Shown here one piece after another: positions 27,530-35,877 of a stretch of 64,000 nucleotides of DNA. A model generated the notes under the pieces. The model was not told the DNA's origin. It did no database searches and was given only the letters and a program-made list of their open reading frames with translations. Both the position numbers and the translations under genes were made by a program. How positions within the stretch are numbered: the first letter of the stretch is position 1; the number at the start of each line of letters is the position of its first letter. The stretch comes from Aurantiacibacter suaedae (GTDB lineage: Bacteria; Pseudomonadota; Alphaproteobacteria; Sphingomonadales; Sphingomonadaceae), in contig NZ_SKCG01000001.1 of assembly GCF_005434915.1 (NCBI RefSeq), positions 1,116,001 through 1,180,000 on the forward strand. The letters are read 5' to 3'.

Positions 27530-28534
27530 TCAGCCCTCCGCCGCGGCGCGGGCTTGCGGCACGCTCACAGTCACCGGCTGGCCCTGACGCAGGCCCTCAT
27601 CGGGATCGCTCACGACAATGCGCAGCTGATAGACAAGATCGGTACGCAGGTCTTCGGTTTCGACCGACTTGGGCGTAAACTCGGCGCGCGGCGAGATATA
27701 GCCGATAGCGCCCTGATAGGCCTTGGGATTGCCATCGGCGCGCACCACCACCTTCATACCCGGCTGGATGCGCGAGAGATCCGGTTCGGCGACATAGGCG
27801 CGCACCCGCAGGGGCCGGTCGATGGCGATGGTGAAGGCGGTTGTGCCCGGCTGGACAAGGCTGCCCGGCTCAATCACGCGGGTGACGACGGTGCCGTCGA
27901 CCGGCGCTTCGAGGCGGGTGTCGCCGAGGTCGGTATTGATGGCGGCGCGCTGCGCGCGGGCGGCGTTCACCTGCGCCTCTGCCGCCGCAATGTCTTCGCT
28001 GCGCGCGCCGGCGCTGGCGAGCGAGGCGGCCTGGCTTGCTTCGGCGACTTGCGCTTCGGCGCGGCGCAGTTCGGCGCGGGTCTGGTCCCACACATTGCGG
28101 CTGACCGCGCCCGTTTCCACCAGCGGCTCCCGCCGGGTGTAGGCGGCGCGGGCATTGGCCAGCGCTGCCTCGGCTGCAGCGACGCGGGCGCGGGCCTGCG
28201 CTACATCCTGCGGGCGGTTGCCGTTGCGCAGGCGGGCGAGCTGCGCCTCGGCCTGCGCGATCTGGGCCTCGGCCTGCGCCAGCCGATCGCGATTGCGCGC
28301 AGGATCGACCGCGGCAAGCAGATCGCCCTTTGCCACCCGCTCACCTTCCTCGACCGCGACCTCGTCAATACGCCCGCCGACCTCGAAGGCCATGTCGACC
28401 TCGCGGATATCGACGTTGCCATAGAGTGTAAGACCATCGTCGTCCGCGCGCCAGAGGCCGAAACCGCCGGTGGCAAAGGCCACGACAGCCAGCACGACAA
28501 GCGCGGCAAGGATGACGAGAGGCAAGCGTTTCAT
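27530..28534 (-). CDS. HlyD-family periplasmic adaptor (YbhG-like)
   Basis: The 334-residue membrane-fusion protein has one N-terminal membrane anchor (about 5-27), a split biotinyl-lipoyl domain (VDIREVDMAFEVGGRIDEVAVEEGERVAKGD), a long alpha-hairpin coiled-coil rich in Ala, Glu and Arg (about 80-200), and a beta-barrel end (ARVRAYVAEPDLSRIQPGMKV-like). It links the inner-membrane ABC permeases to the outer-membrane factor. It overlaps the regulator gene by 4 bases and is 2 bases from the ATPase gene. Confidence 0.9.
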   Translation of the reverse strand: MKRLPLVILAALVVLAVVAFATGGFGLWRADDDGLTLYGNVDIREVDMAFEVGGRIDEVAVEEGERVAKGDLLAAVDPARNRDRLAQAEAQIAQAEAQLARLRNGNRPQDVAQARARVAAAEAALANARAAYTRREPLVETGAVSRNVWDQTRAELRRAEAQVAEASQAASLASAGARSEDIAAAEAQVNAARAQRAAINTDLGDTRLEAPVDGTVVTRVIEPGSLVQPGTTAFTIAIDRPLRVRAYVAEPDLSRIQPGMKVVVRADGNPKAYQGAIGYISPRAEFTPKSVETEDLRTDLVYQLRIVVSDPDEGLRQGQPVTVSVPQARAAAEG

Positions 28535-29157
28535 CGTGTTGTCTCCGGCAGATGAGTGAGCAGGCAGCGGGTGTGCTGGGTCAGACGTTCGATCAGCAGC
28601 GCGGCGGTGGCAGGGTCGATCTCGTCCACCTCCATCACCCGCCGAACCGTTTCGCGAGCGGTGCGCAAAACCAGCACTTGCCCCCAGATGAGCATTCCGG
28701 TGGCGCGAGCCTCCTGTTCGCTGAAGTCAGGCCGGGCGCGCCGTATCAGCGCCACCCCAGTGTCCATCACGGGCCGCATGGCGCCGTTGAACAAGCGCTC
28801 GAACGCCTCGGTGGGGGTCTGCTGTTCGCGCGAAATGAAGTTTGCCCATGCCTTGGTGGCGGGATTGAGCATCAAATGCGCAAACCCGCTGATTACGTGG
28901 CAGATCGCATCGACCGCGGCATCACCATCAAGCGCTTCGAGATCGCCAAGCTCCGCGATCCGGGGCCGATGCCAGTCGGAAATGCGCGCGGCGATATGAT
29001 CGGCGCAGGCAAGGTAGAGCCCTTCCTTGCCGCCGAAATGATAGGTGATCTGCGACATGGCCGTATCGGCAGCGGCAGCAATGGCACGCGTTGCCGCACC
29101 TTCGAAGCCGCGCCGGCCGAAATGATCGATGGCGATATCGAGAAGCTTTTCGCGCAT
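28531..29157 (-). CDS. TetR-family repressor, CecR (YbiH)-like
   Basis: The 208-residue product has an N-terminal TetR helix-turn-helix (LDIAIDHFGRRGFEGAATRAIAAAADTAMSQITYHFGGKEGLY, shown here only by its key residues ATRAIA and YHFGGKEGLY) and the C-terminal ligand domain of the CerR/CecR type. In E. coli cecR precedes ybhGFSR, as here, and represses the operon. A near-perfect 18-bp palindrome 14 bases upstream of the start (29171-29188) is the likely self-operator. The ligand is unknown. Confidence 0.88.
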   Translation of the reverse strand: MREKLLDIAIDHFGRRGFEGAATRAIAAAADTAMSQITYHFGGKEGLYLACADHIAARISDWHRPRIAELGDLEALDGDAAVDAICHVISGFAHLMLNPATKAWANFISREQQTPTEAFERLFNGAMRPVMDTGVALIRRARPDFSEQEARATGMLIWGQVLVLRTARETVRRVMEVDEIDPATAALLIERLTQHTRCLLTHLPETTR

Positions 29158-29170
29158 GGCGATACCGATT

Positions 29171-29188
29171 AATTCATTCGAACGAATT
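29171..29188. promoter_or_regulatory. Candidate operator of the CecR-like repressor
   Basis: AATTCATTCGAACGAATT is an 18-bp palindrome with one mismatched pair (16 of 18 bases symmetric). It lies 14 bases before the regulator start, ahead of the whole efflux operon. TetR proteins bind palindromes of this length, so autorepression is likely. Confidence 0.55.
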
Positions 29189-29239
29189 AGTCCACCGGCA
29201 AGTTAAGTGCCCGGCAAAGCGGCACGGCAAAATTTCGGG

Positions 29240-29728
29240 TCAGAAGCGATCAAGTTCCTCGACCGGGCCAGCTCCGACGAAAGGACGCAACAGCACGCAA
29301 AGCGCATCGTGACGGTCCTTGCCGAAGGCATCGATGATCTCGCTTTCGTATTTCGCGTGTTGCTGCTCGAGCAGAGCGAGGAACTTGCGCCCTTCCCCAG
29401 TCAATTCCAGCAACCGAGTCCGCGCATCAGCCTTGCTCACGCGCTTATCAACGAGGTCTCGCGCGACCAGTCCGTCGACCAGACGCGCAATGGAGTTGGG
29501 AGCAATGCCCATCGCTCGCCCCACGCTGCCGATGCTGCACCCGGGGTTCCCCTCGATCAGCAAGAGCACGCCGTAGGACGCCGGGGTGATCTCGATATGT
29601 TTGAAATGCTGGTTGAAACAGGAGTTCGCGAAGCGCCATCCGCCGAGCAGGAGAAATCCGATTGTCGTCTGGAGACGCGCAAGGCCAAGCTCCTCACCCT
29701 GCCCGGCCACACCCTCGTCCTGCGCCAT
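29240..29728 (-). CDS. MarR-family regulator 1
   Basis: The start at 29728 has a GGAGG ribosome site 8 bases upstream; an upstream extension of the frame has neither site nor similarity. The 162-residue product is a winged-helix MarR protein: ITPASYGVLLLIEGNPGCSIGSVGRAMGI (helix-turn-helix entry, about 50-80), LVDGLVARDLVDKRVSKADARTRLLELT (wing) and a helical dimerisation end. It is divergent from the secreted NTF2-like/oxygenase genes, with palindromes in the gap. MarR proteins of such clusters usually sense the aromatic substrate or its CoA thioester. The DNA-recognition helix contains PNSIARLVD. Confidence 0.88.
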   Translation of the reverse strand: MAQDEGVAGQGEELGLARLQTTIGFLLLGGWRFANSCFNQHFKHIEITPASYGVLLLIEGNPGCSIGSVGRAMGIAPNSIARLVDGLVARDLVDKRVSKADARTRLLELTGEGRKFLALLEQQHAKYESEIIDAFGKDRHDALCVLLRPFVGAGPVEELDRF

Positions 29729-29779
29729 GATCTTCCTCCATCCCGCGCTGCCACGTTCACGCGCTCTGGCGACATATGC

Positions 29780-29792
29780 TCTACCTTGTAGA
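29780..29792. promoter_or_regulatory. Short inverted repeat near the MarR-1 start
   Basis: TCTAC-ctt-GTAGA is a perfect 13-bp inverted repeat lying 52 bases before the MarR-1 start. It could be an autoregulatory site. It is short and may be chance. Confidence 0.25.
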
Positions 29793-29855
29793 ATATTGCG
29801 ACCACATTTCTTGATGACCGCCGCCCGGGCGGTTGACCGGATATGCGGAACAATA

Positions 29856-29874
29856 TACTTATCATGCATAAGTA
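29856..29874. promoter_or_regulatory. Candidate MarR operator in the divergent promoter
   Basis: TACTTATcatgcATAAGTA is a perfect 7-base inverted repeat with a 5-base spacer. It lies between divergent MarR-1 (start 29728) and the NTF2-like gene (start 30029). A site with the same layout and one changed base per arm is found at 38172-38190, before another MarR gene. Confidence 0.6.
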
Positions 29875-30028
29875 ATGGCGCCCCATTGACGACTCTAGAG
29901 AGAGCGCGAGGCGGGCCAATAAATGCTACATGGGAGAATAAATAGCGGCGATTTTGCACAGCCGCACGCTCCCCCAATATCGCTGAACGGAAAGTGGCCC
30001 CTCGCGAAGGCCAATGGGAGAGAAAGCA

Positions 30029-30949
30029 ATGAAACCAACGGCTCTGGCGGCCCTCGCCGTCGTTACCGCATCCGCTGCGCCACTATCGGCCCAGTCCGAT
30101 GCCTCGTGCGACGTGCAATGCCTCGAACAGATCGCGCGCGAATATCGCGCCGCTTACCGCGCGCATGATCGCGATGCCGCTCCCTTCGCCGAGGATGTAC
30201 GCTACACCGAGAACAACGTCGAAATGCCCTTCCCCGACGGCACCTGGGATACGGTGACTGCCGAGCCCGGCCCGCCGGTGGTCCTGAGCGACCCGGAAAC
30301 GGGCAATGTCGGCATCTACACCACGATCATGCAGGACGAGATCGAAGGCTATCTGGCGATCCGCCTGCACATAAACGAAGAGCGCGAGATCGACGAGGTG
30401 GAGCATGTCATCTCCACCCGCCGCAACCTGTCCAGCCCGCCCACGCCGATTGCCGACATTCGCCAGAACGCCGTCGATCCCGTCATCAACGCACCGACGC
30501 CGGTGGCCGAACGCGCATCACGCGACGAGCTTGCCGCCCATGCCAACGGCTATTTCGACACCCTGCAGCTGAACGACGGCGAGATCCGCGGCACCTGCTT
30601 CCTTCCCGAAGCGATCCGGCGCGAGAACGGCATGCTGTTCAGCGACATCAAGGGCGGGTTCGAGAGCGGGCGTTACTTCTTCAACAACCGCGTACGCCGC
30701 GAAGTGGTGCTGATCGACGAGGAACGCCAAGTGGCAATGGCGCGCGGGTTCATCGATCACAAGGGCGTGCTCAACGAGTATCTGCTGACCGACGGCACCG
30801 AAGTCCGCGCGGTGTTCCAGGAGCCGCAGAGCTGGGCCTTCCTCGAAATGTTCAAGGTCAAGGATGGCTGCATCGCCTCGGTCGTCGCCACCTTTTACCA
30901 GGCCCCATACTACCAGCGCTCGCCCTGGACCGTGGGCCCGGATCGCTGA
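30029..30949 (+). CDS. Secreted two-domain NTF2-like protein
   Basis: The start at 30029 follows GGGAGAG. The 306-residue product has a signal peptide (cleavage near LSA|QSD, residue 22). Two NTF2-like domains follow: domain A (about 30-155, ending EVEHVISTRR) and domain B (about 165-300, from ELAAHANGYFDTLQLNDG to APYYQRSP). A carries a pair of cysteines (SCDVQC) that could form a disulphide. The same A and B types recur in the partial gene at 1-1301. It is the first gene of an operon with the oxygenase 23 bases downstream, the SnoaL-like gene and the PQQ dehydrogenase. I infer a periplasmic accessory role for the oxygenase; no enzymatic function can be read from the sequence. Confidence 0.8.
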   Translation: MKPTALAALAVVTASAAPLSAQSDASCDVQCLEQIAREYRAAYRAHDRDAAPFAEDVRYTENNVEMPFPDGTWDTVTAEPGPPVVLSDPETGNVGIYTTIMQDEIEGYLAIRLHINEEREIDEVEHVISTRRNLSSPPTPIADIRQNAVDPVINAPTPVAERASRDELAAHANGYFDTLQLNDGEIRGTCFLPEAIRRENGMLFSDIKGGFESGRYFFNNRVRREVVLIDEERQVAMARGFIDHKGVLNEYLLTDGTEVRAVFQEPQSWAFLEMFKVKDGCIASVVATFYQAPYYQRSPWTVGPDR

Positions 30950-30972
30950 AGCGCAACAGGGGGGAGAGACCA

Positions 30973-32565
30973 ATGAAAAGACGCGACTTTATGGGCACCG
31001 CCATCGGCGCCACGGTCGGCGCAGGCCTTGCCGGCAGCGCCAGTGCGCAGGCCCCCGAAGCGTCGGCCTCGCAGCCTTCAGGCGGGCCGCTCAATCCGCT
31101 CGCCGCCGAGCTTCCGCCGAGCGGCTTCAACACCCCGCTGCGCTTCGATGCACAGGTCGACGATTGCCTCGTCGTTGGCACGATCCCAGAGGATATGGAC
31201 GGCGCATTCTACCGGGTTGGCGGCGAATTCTACTACCCGCCGCTGTTTCCCGACGATGCCCCGCTTAACGCCGATGGCTACATCTCGATGTTCCGCATCA
31301 AGGAAGGCAAGGCCGCGTTCCGGGGCCGCTGGGTGGAGACCGAACGCTTCAAGGCCCAGCGCGCGGCCAAGCGCCAGCTCTATGGCTACTACCGCAACCC
31401 CTTCACCGACGATCCCTCGGTGCGCGATCCCGAAAATCCCGACCGCCGCACCGTGGCCAACACCGCGCCGCTGGTCCACGGCGGCAAGCTGTTCGCCACC
31501 AAGGAAGACGGCCTCCCGCACCTGATCGATCCTAACACGCTGGAAACGATCGGCCCGTGGGATTTCGATGGCGGCTACAACAGCCAGACCTTCTCCGCCC
31601 ACCCCAAGCTCGATCCTATCTCGGGCGACATGATCGCCTATGGCTACGAAGCTGACGGGCTCGCCAGCGATTCCTTGTGGGTCTATCGCATCGGCGCCGA
31701 TGGCGCGGTGAAAAGCGAGGTGCGCACCAAGGTGCCCTATGTCAGCGTGATGCATGACATGGCGCTGACGCAGAAGCACATGCTGTTTCCTTTCGGCGGC
31801 TACGTCACCTCGATGGAGCGGCTGCGCGAAGGCAAGGTCCACTGGGGCTGGGACCAGAGCAAGGAAAGCTACATCGGCGTGCTCCCGCGCGATGGCGGGC
31901 CTGATGACATGCGCTGGTTCAAGGGGCCGCTTCGGTGCATGATGCACACCTTCAACGCGCATGACGAGGGCGACAAGATCGTGCTCTATGCGCCGTTCTG
32001 GGATGGCAATTTCTTCCCCTTCTTCCCCAATGTCGACGGCTCACCATTCCGCCCGGAACTGGCCCAGGCCTTCGTGCGCAAGATCACGCTCGACCTGTCC
32101 TCACCCGACGACACATGGACCGAGGAGATCCTGTGGGACACCTCCATCGTCGATCTCGGCAAGGTCGATCCGCGTGTGCTGAGCTTGCCGACGCGCTATC
32201 TCTATACCTCGTTTGCCGATCCCAGCCTGCCCTTCGACGCCGACCGCGCCGATCCGCCAGGGCGCGGGCCGCCGGTCAACTGCTATGGCCGGTTCGATCT
32301 CGCCAGCGGCGAGGTACAGCGCTATTTCGCCGGATCGACCCACGCCTTGCAGGAAATCACCTTCGTACCGCGCGAAGGCGGGCGCGAGGGCCAAGGCTAT
32401 GTCGTCGGCATCGCAAGCAACCTTGCCGAGGACCGCTCCGAAATGATCATCGCCGATGCCGAGAACCTTGCCGCGGGCGACATTGCCCGGATCATCCTGC
32501 CGTTCAAGCTGAGCAGTCAGGTCCACGGTGTCTGGGCCTCGGCGAAAGAACTGCCGCTCACCTGA
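30973..32565 (+). CDS. Tat-exported carotenoid-cleavage-type oxygenase (isoeugenol monooxygenase-like), paralogue 2
   Basis: The 530-residue product starts with a Tat signal (MKRRDFMGTAIGA..., cleavage near SASA|QAP) after a GGGGAGAG ribosome site. The four iron-ligating histidines are H210 (FSAHPK), H261 (VMHDM), H325 (CMMHTF) and H518 (QVHGVW). The motifs YRNPFTDDPSV, RTVANTAP and KEDGLPHLIDP are close to those I recall from Pseudomonas isoeugenol monooxygenase. It probably cleaves the side-chain double bond of a 4-hydroxyphenyl-propene or stilbene to give an aromatic aldehyde. Unlike the described enzymes it carries an export signal. The downstream quinoprotein dehydrogenase could oxidise the resulting alcohol or aldehyde. 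Confidence 0.9.
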   Translation: MKRRDFMGTAIGATVGAGLAGSASAQAPEASASQPSGGPLNPLAAELPPSGFNTPLRFDAQVDDCLVVGTIPEDMDGAFYRVGGEFYYPPLFPDDAPLNADGYISMFRIKEGKAAFRGRWVETERFKAQRAAKRQLYGYYRNPFTDDPSVRDPENPDRRTVANTAPLVHGGKLFATKEDGLPHLIDPNTLETIGPWDFDGGYNSQTFSAHPKLDPISGDMIAYGYEADGLASDSLWVYRIGADGAVKSEVRTKVPYVSVMHDMALTQKHMLFPFGGYVTSMERLREGKVHWGWDQSKESYIGVLPRDGGPDDMRWFKGPLRCMMHTFNAHDEGDKIVLYAPFWDGNFFPFFPNVDGSPFRPELAQAFVRKITLDLSSPDDTWTEEILWDTSIVDLGKVDPRVLSLPTRYLYTSFADPSLPFDADRADPPGRGPPVNCYGRFDLASGEVQRYFAGSTHALQEITFVPREGGREGQGYVVGIASNLAEDRSEMIIADAENLAAGDIARIILPFKLSSQVHGVWASAKELPLT

Positions 32566-32606
32566 CCCGAAGAACACCAAGATAAAATCATAAGAGGAGA
32601 GGATTC

Positions 32607-33176
32607 ATGAAGCGCCCCAATATCCTGCTCGCCGCCGGTGCCCTCGCGCTGGCAACCCTTCCGGTTCAGGCCATGGCCCAGTCGCAGCCGAGCTATGCCG
32701 AAGATCGGGCCGAGATCGTCAACCTGTCGAACCATTACATGGTGGCAGTCGATGCCGGCGATATCGACACGGTGATCGCGACCTGGGCCGAGGATGGCGT
32801 ACTCGACTGGGTCGGCGGCATCGAGCATGGCCGCGACGAGATCGAGGCCGCGATGAGCCGTTTCGGCGGAGCCGGCATCATGGGCACCCTGCCCGCCGAC
32901 GCCACCGAGCGCCCGCGCACCCGCCACCAGATCATCAACCACGTCATCGAGGTGAACGGCGATAGTGCAACCAGCTTTGCCTACTGGTTTGCCATGACCA
33001 ACCGCACGACCCACGGACAGGTTGAACTGCTTTACATGGGCCATTACGAAGACGAACTTCGTCGCGAGAACGGTGAATGGAAGTTCACCAAGCGCACGGT
33101 TTATAACGAATCGATGCACAACAAGTCGCTGTTCTACCCCGGTCTGGGCGAGAGCGACCCGCGACAGGGGCAATAA
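32607..33176 (+). CDS. Secreted SnoaL-like (NTF2-fold) protein, paralogue 2
   Basis: The 189-residue product follows an AGAGGAGAG ribosome site. The signal peptide ends near AMA|QSQ (residue 25). The NTF2 fold runs from AEDRAEIVNLSNHYMVAVD to a closing YEDELRRENGEWKFTKR. A histidine-rich segment (TRHQIINHVIEV) is placed where scytalone-dehydratase-type enzymes have active-site histidines, but I cannot align it with certainty. It lies between the oxygenase gene (41 bases upstream) and the quinohaemoprotein gene (40 bases downstream). It is the counterpart of the protein at 2616-3215. Confidence 0.85.
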   Translation: MKRPNILLAAGALALATLPVQAMAQSQPSYAEDRAEIVNLSNHYMVAVDAGDIDTVIATWAEDGVLDWVGGIEHGRDEIEAAMSRFGGAGIMGTLPADATERPRTRHQIINHVIEVNGDSATSFAYWFAMTNRTTHGQVELLYMGHYEDELRRENGEWKFTKRTVYNESMHNKSLFYPGLGESDPRQGQ

Positions 33177-33215
33177 CGGCCGCGCTCGGCGCGTTGCCGG
33201 TGTGAGGGGAAGAGA

Positions 33216-35270
33216 ATGCTCAGATGGTTCGGGGCCGCCGCTGCGGCCATAGCGTTGACGGGGATGAGTGCCGCCTATTCGCAAGGCACACAGCCCGCAG
33301 CGCAGGAATGGGCGGCCCACGGCGGCAGCTCGAACGAGCAGTATTATTCGCAGCTCACCCAGATCGACGCCAGCAACGTCGCCGACCTCAAGCCCGCCTG
33401 GTATTTCGAATACGACACCGTGCGCGGGCAGGAAGGCGAACCGATCGTCGTCGATGGCGTACTCTATATCTCCACCGCCTGGTCGAAGGTCTATGCGCTT
33501 GACGCCAAGACCGGGGCAGAGCTGTGGAAGTACGATCCCAAGGTGCCCGGCGAGGCTGGACCCAAGGGCTGCTGCGACGTCGTCAACCGCGGCGTGGCGG
33601 TGAGCGAAGGGCGCGTCTTCGTCACCACCTTCGACGGGCGCATGGTCGCGCTCGACGCCCGCAGCGGCGAGGAGCTGTGGGTCACCGACACCATCGTCAA
33701 CCACGCGATGGACTACACCAGCACCGGCGCGCCGCGCGTATTCAAGAGCAAGGTCATCATCGGCCAGGGCGGCGCCGAAAAGGGCGTGCGCGGCTATGTC
33801 ACCGCCTACGACGTGGCCACCGGCGAGAAGGCCTGGCGCTTCTACCTCACCCCGCCCCCGCCCGGCGTGGTCGATGGCGAAGTGTCCGACCGGGTACTGG
33901 AGGAAATGGCCCGCCCGACATGGTTTGGCGACCTGTGGCACACCACCGGCGGCGGCGGCGCGCCGTGGGATTCCATCGTTTACGACGAGGAGCTGGACCA
34001 GCTGCTGATCGGCACCGGCAACGGCTCGCCGCACAGCCACTATCTGCGCTCGGCCGGCCAGGGCGACAACCTGTTCCTCGCCTCTGTGCTGGCGCTCGAC
34101 CCCGATACCGGCGAATACCGCTGGCACTATCAGCAGACGCCGGGCGACAGCTGGGACTACACCTCGGTCCAGAACATGATCCTGGCCGATCTCACCATCG
34201 ATGGAAGCCCGCGCAAGGTGATCCTCCACGCGCCCAAAAACGGCTTTTTCTACGTGATCGACCGCGAGAGCGGCCAGCCGATCTCGGCCAACCCCTATGC
34301 CGAGGATATCCGCTGGGCGACCGGGATCGACACCACCTTCTGGCGGCCGATCGAGGTGCCGGGCGCGCGCTATGTCGACAGGCCCTTCCTCAATTCGCCG
34401 CATGTCGCCGGCGCGCACAACTGGCAGCCGATGGCCTACAGCCCGCGCACCGGGCTCACCTATATCCCCACGGTCCGCAACTACTTCACCTATTCCGCCA
34501 CCAGCGGGCCGCATCAGGGCGAGGTGATCGACCCCTCGGAGTTGCCCGAGCCCGATGCTTACTTGCAGGCCTTCGATCCGCTGACCGGGCAGGAGAGCTG
34601 GCGGTCGGACGCCAACGGCTGGCTTCTCGATTCGGGCGGCGGCGGCGTGCTGGTGACGGCCAGCGACCTCGTGTTCCAGGGCCGCGGAGACATCCTCGGC
34701 GAGATGCTCGCGCTCGACGCGCGCACGGGCGAGGTGCTGTGGCGTCACGATACGCCCAACGCGGTGATGGCCGCACCGGTCACCTACATGGTCGACGGCG
34801 AGCAATATGTCGCGGTTTCAACCGGCGGCGGCGGCGGCGGCAGCCCGCTGCTCGGCTCGACCAACCCGCCACGCGAGAAGCAGCCCGGCCGCATGGTGGT
34901 GTTCAAGCTGAACGGCACCGCCACCCTTCCCGCCCCGCCCCCGCTGGCCGGCCCGGCGACAGACCCGGACGAGGTCTTCGACGCCGACAAGGTCGCGCTG
35001 GGCGCGCAGGTCTATGGCCGCAACTGCGTGTTTTGCCACGGCATGAACGGACGGCAGAGCAACATCATCACCGACCTGCGCCGCTCGCCGGTGGTCGCCA
35101 ATGCGCAAGTGTGGCGCGCGGTGGTCCACGATGGCGCGTTCCTGTCGCGCGGGATGCCCAAGTTCGATGGGAAACTGTCGGTCGACGAAGTGGAGGCGAT
35201 CCGCCAGTTCATGGGCTCCGCATCGCAAGACCTGGCCCGCGATCAGCGTGCAGGGATTGCCGAACGCTAG
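33216..35270 (+). CDS. PQQ-dependent quinohaemoprotein dehydrogenase (type II alcohol dehydrogenase-like)
   Basis: The 684-residue product has a Sec signal peptide, an eight-bladed PQQ propeller with repeated A-x-D..G motifs (VYALDAKTGAELW, LALDARTGEVLW), and the adjacent-cysteine disulphide C119-C120 (GCCDVVNRG) that sits over PQQ. GDSWDYTSVQN contributes the WD part. A C-terminal cytochrome c domain carries C604-V-F-C607-H608 and the axial Met647 (RGMPKF). It oxidises primary or aromatic alcohols in the periplasm and passes electrons through the fused haem to quinol-cytochrome c carriers. PQQ synthesis genes are not in the window. It is the last gene of the oxygenase operon, which suggests that it oxidises a product or precursor of that reaction. 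Confidence 0.93.
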   Translation: MLRWFGAAAAAIALTGMSAAYSQGTQPAAQEWAAHGGSSNEQYYSQLTQIDASNVADLKPAWYFEYDTVRGQEGEPIVVDGVLYISTAWSKVYALDAKTGAELWKYDPKVPGEAGPKGCCDVVNRGVAVSEGRVFVTTFDGRMVALDARSGEELWVTDTIVNHAMDYTSTGAPRVFKSKVIIGQGGAEKGVRGYVTAYDVATGEKAWRFYLTPPPPGVVDGEVSDRVLEEMARPTWFGDLWHTTGGGGAPWDSIVYDEELDQLLIGTGNGSPHSHYLRSAGQGDNLFLASVLALDPDTGEYRWHYQQTPGDSWDYTSVQNMILADLTIDGSPRKVILHAPKNGFFYVIDRESGQPISANPYAEDIRWATGIDTTFWRPIEVPGARYVDRPFLNSPHVAGAHNWQPMAYSPRTGLTYIPTVRNYFTYSATSGPHQGEVIDPSELPEPDAYLQAFDPLTGQESWRSDANGWLLDSGGGGVLVTASDLVFQGRGDILGEMLALDARTGEVLWRHDTPNAVMAAPVTYMVDGEQYVAVSTGGGGGGSPLLGSTNPPREKQPGRMVVFKLNGTATLPAPPPLAGPATDPDEVFDADKVALGAQVYGRNCVFCHGMNGRQSNIITDLRRSPVVANAQVWRAVVHDGAFLSRGMPKFDGKLSVDEVEAIRQFMGSASQDLARDQRAGIAER

Positions 35271-35277
35271 GGGATCG

Positions 35278-35312
35278 GGGCGCGGACCCCGGCTCATTGG
35301 GCCGCGCCCTTT
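35278..35312 (+). terminator. Probable terminator after the PQQ dehydrogenase gene
   Basis: GGGCGCGG (35278-35285) pairs perfectly with CCGCGCCC (35302-35309), and TTT follows directly. The loop is 16 bases and can itself close with CCC/GGG. It would end the operon that starts at 30029. Confidence 0.6.
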
Positions 35313-35364
35313 CCTGCCGGGCTTGTGTTTTCCTTCACGAGCCAACATAAAGCCCGTAATAATT

Positions 35365-35380
35365 AGCTATCAAAATAGCT
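35365..35380. promoter_or_regulatory. Candidate operator before MarR-2
   Basis: AGCTAT-caaa-ATAGCT is a perfect inverted repeat with a 4-base spacer, 43 bases before the MarR-2 start. It fits an autoregulatory MarR site. Confidence 0.45.
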
Positions 35381-35423
35381 TTGGCAGCCGCGCAAGGTGG
35401 GCTGCGGGGGAGGACTGTTCATC

Positions 35424-35861
35424 GTGATCGAGCCTAAGGCCGATGCCGCGCTTGCCGAACTTCCAGGCTATCTCCTGCGCCGGGCGGCAAGCGTGATGAT
35501 GGCTGAATTCGCCAACCGGCTGGCACCGCTCGACCTGAAAATATCCGAGCTGACCGTCCTGTTTATCGCCGGCTCTGGCGACCACCTGACATCGAGCGAG
35601 ATCGGCCAGATTGCCGACATCAAACGCGCCAATATGCCCAAATTGCTCGACCCGCTCGAACAACAAGGCCTGATCCGGCGCGAGCCGCTCGATGGCCGTC
35701 GCAGCGCTATCGTCGTGACCGAAGTCGGCGAGACCCGCCTCACCGAAGCGCGCAAGATCATCGCGAGTTTCGAAGCCGATCTGCTCGAAACGGTCCCGGC
35801 GAAGCACCGTGGCCACCTCGTTCCCGCGCTCGACGCGCTGCGCAATTATCGCAGCGGTTAG
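35424..35861 (+). CDS. MarR-family regulator 2
   Basis: I choose GTG 35424 because GGGGGAGGAC lies about 10 bases upstream; an ATG at 35397 would place the ribosome site inside the gene. The 145-residue product has the MarR core: FANRLAPLDLKISELTVLFIAGSGDHLTSSEIGQIADIKRANMPKLLDPL is represented by the motifs LKISELTVLFIA, SSEIGQIA and RANMPKLLDPL, then the wing REPLDGRRSAIVVT. It lies between the PQQ-dehydrogenase operon and the convergent flavoprotein operon, so either could be its target. Confidence 0.87.
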   Translation: MIEPKADAALAELPGYLLRRAASVMMAEFANRLAPLDLKISELTVLFIAGSGDHLTSSEIGQIADIKRANMPKLLDPLEQQGLIRREPLDGRRSAIVVTEVGETRLTEARKIIASFEADLLETVPAKHRGHLVPALDALRNYRSG

Positions 35862-35877
35862 CTCGTCGTGCCCCGCG

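Noticed and set aside
32517-34805. A 762-codon open frame on the minus strand
   Set aside because: It is antisense to the SnoaL-like and PQQ dehydrogenase genes; only the plus-strand proteins have motifs.
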